Source: Morella rubra (lineage: Eukaryota > Streptophyta > Magnoliopsida > Fagales > Myricaceae). From it: a stretch of 64,000 nucleotides of DNA. The position numbers were made by a program, and so were the translations under genes. Where the stretch lies: NCBI GenBank assembly GCA_003952965.2, contig CM025855.1, positions 12,680,483 through 12,744,482 on the forward strand. Reading direction: 5' to 3'. The notes below the pieces were generated by a model. It was not told where the DNA came from. It worked only from the letters and a program-made list of their open reading frames with translations, and did no database searches. Positions 59,666 through 64,000 of this stretch are shown in pieces. Each line of letters starts with the position of its first letter. The stretch's first letter is position 1.

Positions 59666-60742
59666 CTATGACTGATCTCTAGCATCCACTACAACAGCCT
59701 CCTCCTGGCTTCCTTCTTCTCCATTGTGTTCCTCTGCATTGTGTTCTTCGTTGTATTGTAACCAGTAACAAAAATGTGAGTACACTAGAACAAGTTTCAA
59801 AGAACCAGCAATAAGAGAATTCCAACACATGTGCAAACAGCTGCCCATAAAAGATAATGGTCTTGTTTGTTAAAACAAATCAAAGACATTGTGCATAAGT
59901 ATTATGGAATCTATCCATAGGCTATACCTCGTGATGTGCATCTCCATTTTCAAGGGGTTCCTCATCATCCACTTGCCTAGTTCTGAAAGCCTCCACAAGT
60001 GTGTGATGTGATCTATCAGCATGGTTTGCGTATACAGGAACGTAAACACCCCTAGAAAACAATAAAAAATGCAGTTAAATAAATATTTAACTATTCAGTT
60101 AACCCGTAAAGATAAAAGCCTGATAAGAATCTCAAGGAAAACATCATCCAGCAAAATGCTAGTAAATGTCAAAATTACAAATACCTCATCTCTACAACTC
60201 TGGATTCAACAGAAAGAGCAACTTGCCAATCCTCAAACAAATTAGGATACTCCTCAGGATTAGCTAAAGATTTTGTAGCTTTTGGATTAACCTACAAATA
60301 ATGTCAAACTTTATTACACAACAGAGACACTAACTAGGATGGAGAAGAACTTAAAGGTGTATATGTCTATGATTATGCAAAAGATATAAATGATACCCCT
60401 TCCCCAAGCCTGTGATCAACTCTGAACCAAGCACAACAAATAGGTGAAAAACAGTTACCTTATGGAGGTCCTTCCTCCAAATTGCAACTATCTCTGACAC
60501 CTTGCTTGGGAGATAAGATCGTGCCATCAAGGCAGCCTCAGGTATCCGATTGCTGCAGAATTACTTCTTTAAATTCGCGTTTCTTGCATTAAAGTTTAAA
60601 AATTACAAACAAAATCAAAACAATATACCTTTCCAACAACATCTGCAGGCACTCTTCCAATTTACCCAACATGAACAAGCAAAGGAATGCAACATTGTTC
60701 TTCCCCTGTTCTTTAGCAAGGGATGGAAGTTGTGATATCCCC
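59666..60742 (-). pseudogene. Captured 3' exons of coatomer beta-prime (COPB2)
   Basis: Coatomer beta-prime is a COPI coat subunit in Golgi-to-ER transport. Exons with correct GT-AG borders read on minus: about 60629-60742 (LAKEQGKNNVAFLCLFMLGK), 60459-60552 (IPEAALMARSYLPSKVSEIV), 60185-60291 (EEYPNLFEDWQVALSVESR), 59928-60051 (YANHADRSHHTLVEAFR) and a last one ending at 59666 (acidic EEGSQEEAVVVD tail). Junction phases agree for the first four. Introns are retained, so capture was from genomic DNA. The first two thirds of the gene (WD40 propeller) are absent. Frames remain largely open, which suggests a recent capture or preservation. DNA to about 59150 may be its 3' UTR. Confidence 0.88.
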
Positions 60743-60969
60743 TCAGCCAAAGATCTTGTCGTGCATTGCAGCCACCATTTCCATCAATAAATCAAAACCA
60801 CAATGAAAGGAGGCGCAAAAGAATAGAACCCAACCACAAGATCACACATTTCCAAGCAAAAAGAGACAACACATACTGAAAGCAAAAACCCAGAAAGAAC
60901 CATAAATCAGAACCCCAGAACGCCAAAGAAAAAGAGCGTAGGATTAGGCATAATTCAGAAATTCAATTG

Positions 60970-61378
60970 AAGTAGATAAATTAGAGAGAGAGAAGGGGGG
61001 GGGAGAGTACCATGTGCGAAGGTAATCGACAAAGCTCTAAGCAAGCAAGTGGTTCCGGCAGCAATGCGAAGCAGCAGAGAGAGGGATTCGACATCCGTCA
61101 AGGACAGCTGCAGGTGACACCGATCAATTCACAGAGTCCAAAGCTAGCTTTTGGATATATTTCTCACCCTCCGTTATCTTATTACAAGCAAGAGGGAGAG
61201 TGGTGAGCTGAGGGAGAGAGACAGTGCCATGAGCAAATGGGGAGCAACGGGAGCGAGAGAAACTAAAAGAGATTTCGACAGAGAGGGAGAGCGTTTGATG
61301 AAGAGGAAGAGGAAGAGGGATTTCGATCGGAGAATAAAAGAGGAAGAGGGAGGGAGATATTCCGCGCGCGGGAAATGA
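60970..61378. other. Purine-rich segment in the Pack-CACTA
   Basis: GAGAGAGAAGGGG-type DNA with open but low-complexity frames. Similar in character to 46200-46600 in the truncated CACTA. It may be the element's own promoter region or a second captured piece; no domain is recognised. Confidence 0.3.
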
Positions 61379-62549
61379 AATTATACATATAAGAATTTCA
61401 ATTTTTATAGCCTTGGAGATTTTTCAGACATTTCAAAAGTAGGGGTTCAACGAGGATACTTATTTCATAGGGATAGAAACTCACCGTTTAATAAAAAGTT
61501 GAGGCTTCTTTTTATCCTATAGTTTTTCAGTTTTTTTAATAATAAGCTATATACATGTTATGTGTTTTTAGTAAATTAAAATTAGTTGTAAATTGTAATA
61601 GTATTTAAAAATTTTTATACTTAGTATTAAATACATAGGAATGTACATTCTTTATACTCTTTTTTATAATTAGTATAATAATCTTAATTAAAATAGGTTG
61701 GGAATAATAATATATAATACTTATAATTTAAAAGTATGTGTTTATTATATAATTTATATGTGCTAATTAACCTAAGCACTTTATATATATGTACCTACCT
61801 AATGACTAAATCATAGTCTCTAAGACCATATAACAACTTCAATTTTCACAACATTCTTTCTAATTTCATATTTCATTAAGTAGGTCCCTTAAAATAAAAT
61901 TTTTCAAGTACATGACAAAATAAAATTGTATGACAAAATAATTTTTTTTTTTTTTGCACTTATACCTATAGCAGCGTTTTTGAAAAAAACGCTGCTAAAG
62001 CTGTACTCTACAGCGGCGGTCACGGTGACCGCTGCTGTATATAACTAATTTCTAGCAGTGTTTGTGGAGAGTACACCTATAGCGGCATTTTTACAAAAAC
62101 GCCGCTAAAAATTTGGCATTTAGCGGCGTTTTGTGCAAAACACCGCTAAAGTGGGTCTATAGCCGCGGTCGGTGACCGCCGCTAAAAGAACCGCTGCTAA
62201 AGGTAACACTATTAGCGGCGTTTTGCAAAAAAGGTCACTAAAGTGGGTCTATAGCAGCTGTCAGTGACCGTCGCTACAAAGACCACCGCTAAAGGGGGTC
62301 TATAGCGGTGGTCACTAACCGCCGCTAAAACGACCGCCGCTGTAGACCACCTTTGGCGGCGTTTTGCAAAAAACGCTGCTAAAAACACCTTTAGCGGCGT
62401 TTTTAGCGACCGCTGCTATAGACTTGTTTTTTTGTAGTGACCTTGCGTGATAATGTTGATTTTGTTGTCAGGAGAACTGTTGTTTAGTGTCAAAATATTT
62501 TTTGACACCCAAGAATTTGACACGAAAGGTTAATATTCTTGTAGTGGTT

Positions 62550-63000
62550 GTGAGGTGTGAATTTAATGTAGGTGGAACATTTAGGTTGCCGAAACTAGTA
62601 AGATAGACAACTTTCTAAAGAATTTGTGAAGACAATTCGGTGAATTGGTGATTACTTTATTTCGAACTAATTTTCAATTGTTCCATGTAGCTGACGTTAT
62701 GTAGTATTTAAATATCCCCCTGGGCGTGGTAGGCGAGGTTGTGAAGTATTTAATTATCCTTGCCCACAAGGGTGTACGCCGTGTTCTTTTCATAACTTTA
62801 AATACTGACAGGTAAGTAATTTATATAAATAAATTATGTCGTGTAGAGTTTCAACCATGAGGGATTGTTTTCCCTAGATCCTGAGTTTAGATAAACAAAT
62901 ATATGTCTGTTGGCCGGATTGATAACTTGTCATTTGTTATACCGGTTGGCATAAAATTATTGGCTTAATTTTCCATGTTTTAAAAATGGAAGTTACAAAA
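62550..63000. other. No recognisable gene
   Basis: Flank of the outer CACTA. It includes TTTAAATATCCCCCTGGGCG and TTTAATTATCCTTGCCCAC, possibly a decayed duplicate of a ~60-bp unit. Confidence 0.35.
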
Positions 63001-63960
63001 TCACTAAGAAAGCCAAGATTAGCGTTTTAAGTTGACCTAAAACTTCCTGCAATTTCAGGCGGCTTATGTTTAAAAAATGAGTACGACACAGGCTTCGTGG
63101 GCTTTAGGAAGGATGGGCGGAAATGGTTGGGGGAGCACACCGAGATGAAACTTGTTGGGAAGATGTTCCAGAGCCGATCATTATCCTTTTTTTTTTATCA
63201 CGTCTTCCATTTATGAATTACCTTAAAAGAACTTTTGTTGTATGATGGATAAGAAGTAAGCGGTCCACTTGAACCTGGCCAACTAAAAAGAGAAGGTTTT
63301 ACCAAAAGAGACCTGCAAAAGCAAGGAGAAGCATGGACCCCATCGGTCTAAGTCAGAAGGCTGGGGACTCTGAGAATAGGGCTCAAAGGGCCTTAGTTAA
63401 TTGAACAAGTGTCCTATCCGCTAAAAGAACCTCTTTGAACTACACGCCTCGGAAACACCCCAGTTGTAGGTGCCCGCCGCTGTCAAAGCCAACCATGAAG
63501 CATCCTTCTCTGCAGACGCTACACGACGCCGTCTACAGATCCGCCGCAATTAAGATATGACCCGCCGAAAAGCAAAGTTATGGATGACAGAAAGGAAGCC
63601 GCAACCTGTCCCTTTCGCCATACGCCGCACTACGTAACGACTCCTAATGATAGAAAGTGCAGAACATCTCTTATATTCTGAATGATACATAGGAGGCTCG
63701 TTCCACGGGGAAGCTCCGGTAGCATTGTCTAGCAATGCAGCTCTAATAACGAAGAGAAGCTCGGCATCGGCCCATCAATCATCGGGTAGATCATTTTTGG
63801 CACCTGGCGCCGTCTGCTGGAAGCAACGATTTACAGGTAGTCCCAAGATGAAGAGCCGATGGATGTCCCAAGCCGAGCTAAGGGAGAGGCGCTCCAGACT
63901 CCTGAAGATAGAGCGAGGAACGAGAATTGGCTCCATTCCGCTACTCCTGGTATAAAAAAT
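63000..63960 (+). mobile_element. Possible Gypsy LTR end and primer site, running off the window
   Basis: TGGCGCCGTCTG at 63805-63816 resembles the TGGCGCCGTTGCC-type primer site (Asp tRNA) used by Tat-like Gypsy elements. A short open frame with a basic, gag-like character begins after it (63849 onward, MKSRWMSQAELRERRSRLL). The preceding ~0.8 kb would then be the LTR. The LTR start and any duplication are not visible, so this is tentative. Confidence 0.35.
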
Positions 63961-64000
63961 AAAAATTTTTAAATTTAAAAAATTTAAACTGAGATAAGTG

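Larger units (their letters stand above)
58629..62439. mobile_element. Nested Pack-CACTA element, 3.81 kb, TSD ACC
   Basis: Starts CACTACAAAAAAAAGGTC at 58629 and ends CTTGTTTTTTTGTAGTG at 62439, with ACC on both sides (58626-58628 and 62440-62442). Both ends have arrays of TAGCGGCGGT/ACCGCCGCTA-type hairpins (58650-58980 and 61970-62430). Between them lies no transposase but part of a host gene (coatomer beta-prime, minus strand) and a purine-rich segment at about 60970-61370. It is non-autonomous and should be mobilised in trans. It is inserted in the outer CACTA. Confidence 0.92.
51688..62546. mobile_element. Outer CACTA element, TSD GTT, with a nested CACTA
   Basis: Left terminus CACTACAAGAAAAATGG at 51688; right terminus ATATTCTTGTAGTG ending at 62546. 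The 3-bp flanks GTT (51685-51687 and 62547-62549) match. Without the nested element (58629-62439) it is about 7.0 kb. Subterminal regions at 51700-52300 and 57100-58620 carry repeated short motifs such as GTTCGGA(C/T)G, GTTCGCACG and TTTGTCAC. A third cluster at 54550-55640 hints that two elements were fused. It carries decayed minus-strand genes at 52490-53900 and 56160-56990. Confidence 0.88.

Noticed and set aside
61970-62430. Regularly spaced palindromes as a CRISPR-like array
   Set aside because: Repeats are self-complementary CACTA subterminal motifs with no unique spacers, in plant nuclear DNA.
61970-62430. Hairpins as miRNA precursors
   Set aside because: Every unit folds; this is the subterminal array of a DNA transposon, and no distinct mature arm can be singled out.

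Overview
This window is nuclear DNA of a flowering plant, most likely a eudicot. It has intron-containing genes for plant-specific families (NPH3/BTB, TAF15 with plant-type splicing, a CPR1-like F-box protein) in a large amount of nested transposable-element DNA (Gypsy and Copia LTR elements, MULE, CACTA, LINE, MITE). Nothing bacterial, organellar or viral was seen. The species cannot be named from the sequence.

Host genes. Three genes look intact. (1) A minus-strand NPH3/BTB gene at 2741-5546 with three coding exons. (2) A minus-strand TAF15/FUS-type RNA-binding protein gene, coding 7154-14204 in seven exons, with a spliced 5' UTR reaching about 15.75 kb that carries three short uORFs. (3) A plus-strand CPR1-like F-box gene at 33806-35282, whose last 13 codons come from a second micro-exon. 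Everything else recognisable is mobile-element DNA.

19.8-30.8 kb. This is a three-level nest that can be resolved to the base. An old minus-oriented solo LTR (19799-30843, TSD GTTAC) was hit 12 bp from one end by an 8.86-kb MULE (19811-28666, 9-bp TSD with one mismatch). The same LTR was later hit by a younger solo LTR of its own family (28794-29675). The MULE is built like maize MuDR, with two convergent genes each starting near one TIR. One is a MuDR-type transposase with the DDE triad, SWIM and CCHC zinc knuckle. The other is not mudrB but a small GRF-zinc-finger / coiled-coil / membrane-anchor protein. That second gene is tandemly duplicated with complementary damage in the two copies. 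This is the best candidate for an unusual system in the window.

35.6-51.7 kb. Copia leader and gag remains are split by a degenerate Gypsy element (36409-43214), which is itself split by another solo LTR (38569-39838). Two Gypsy-type LTR-like copies follow, sharing a small conserved ORF. Around them lie a truncated CACTA end and a 1.44-kb solo LTR with a perfect TSD.

51.7-62.5 kb. An outer CACTA element (51688-62546, TSD GTT) carries decayed plant-transposase genes. A second CACTA (58629-62439, TSD ACC) is inserted in it, and this one has captured genomic exons and introns of the host coatomer beta-prime subunit gene (Pack-CACTA). The last ~1 kb looks like an LTR and primer-binding region of another Gypsy element running off the window.
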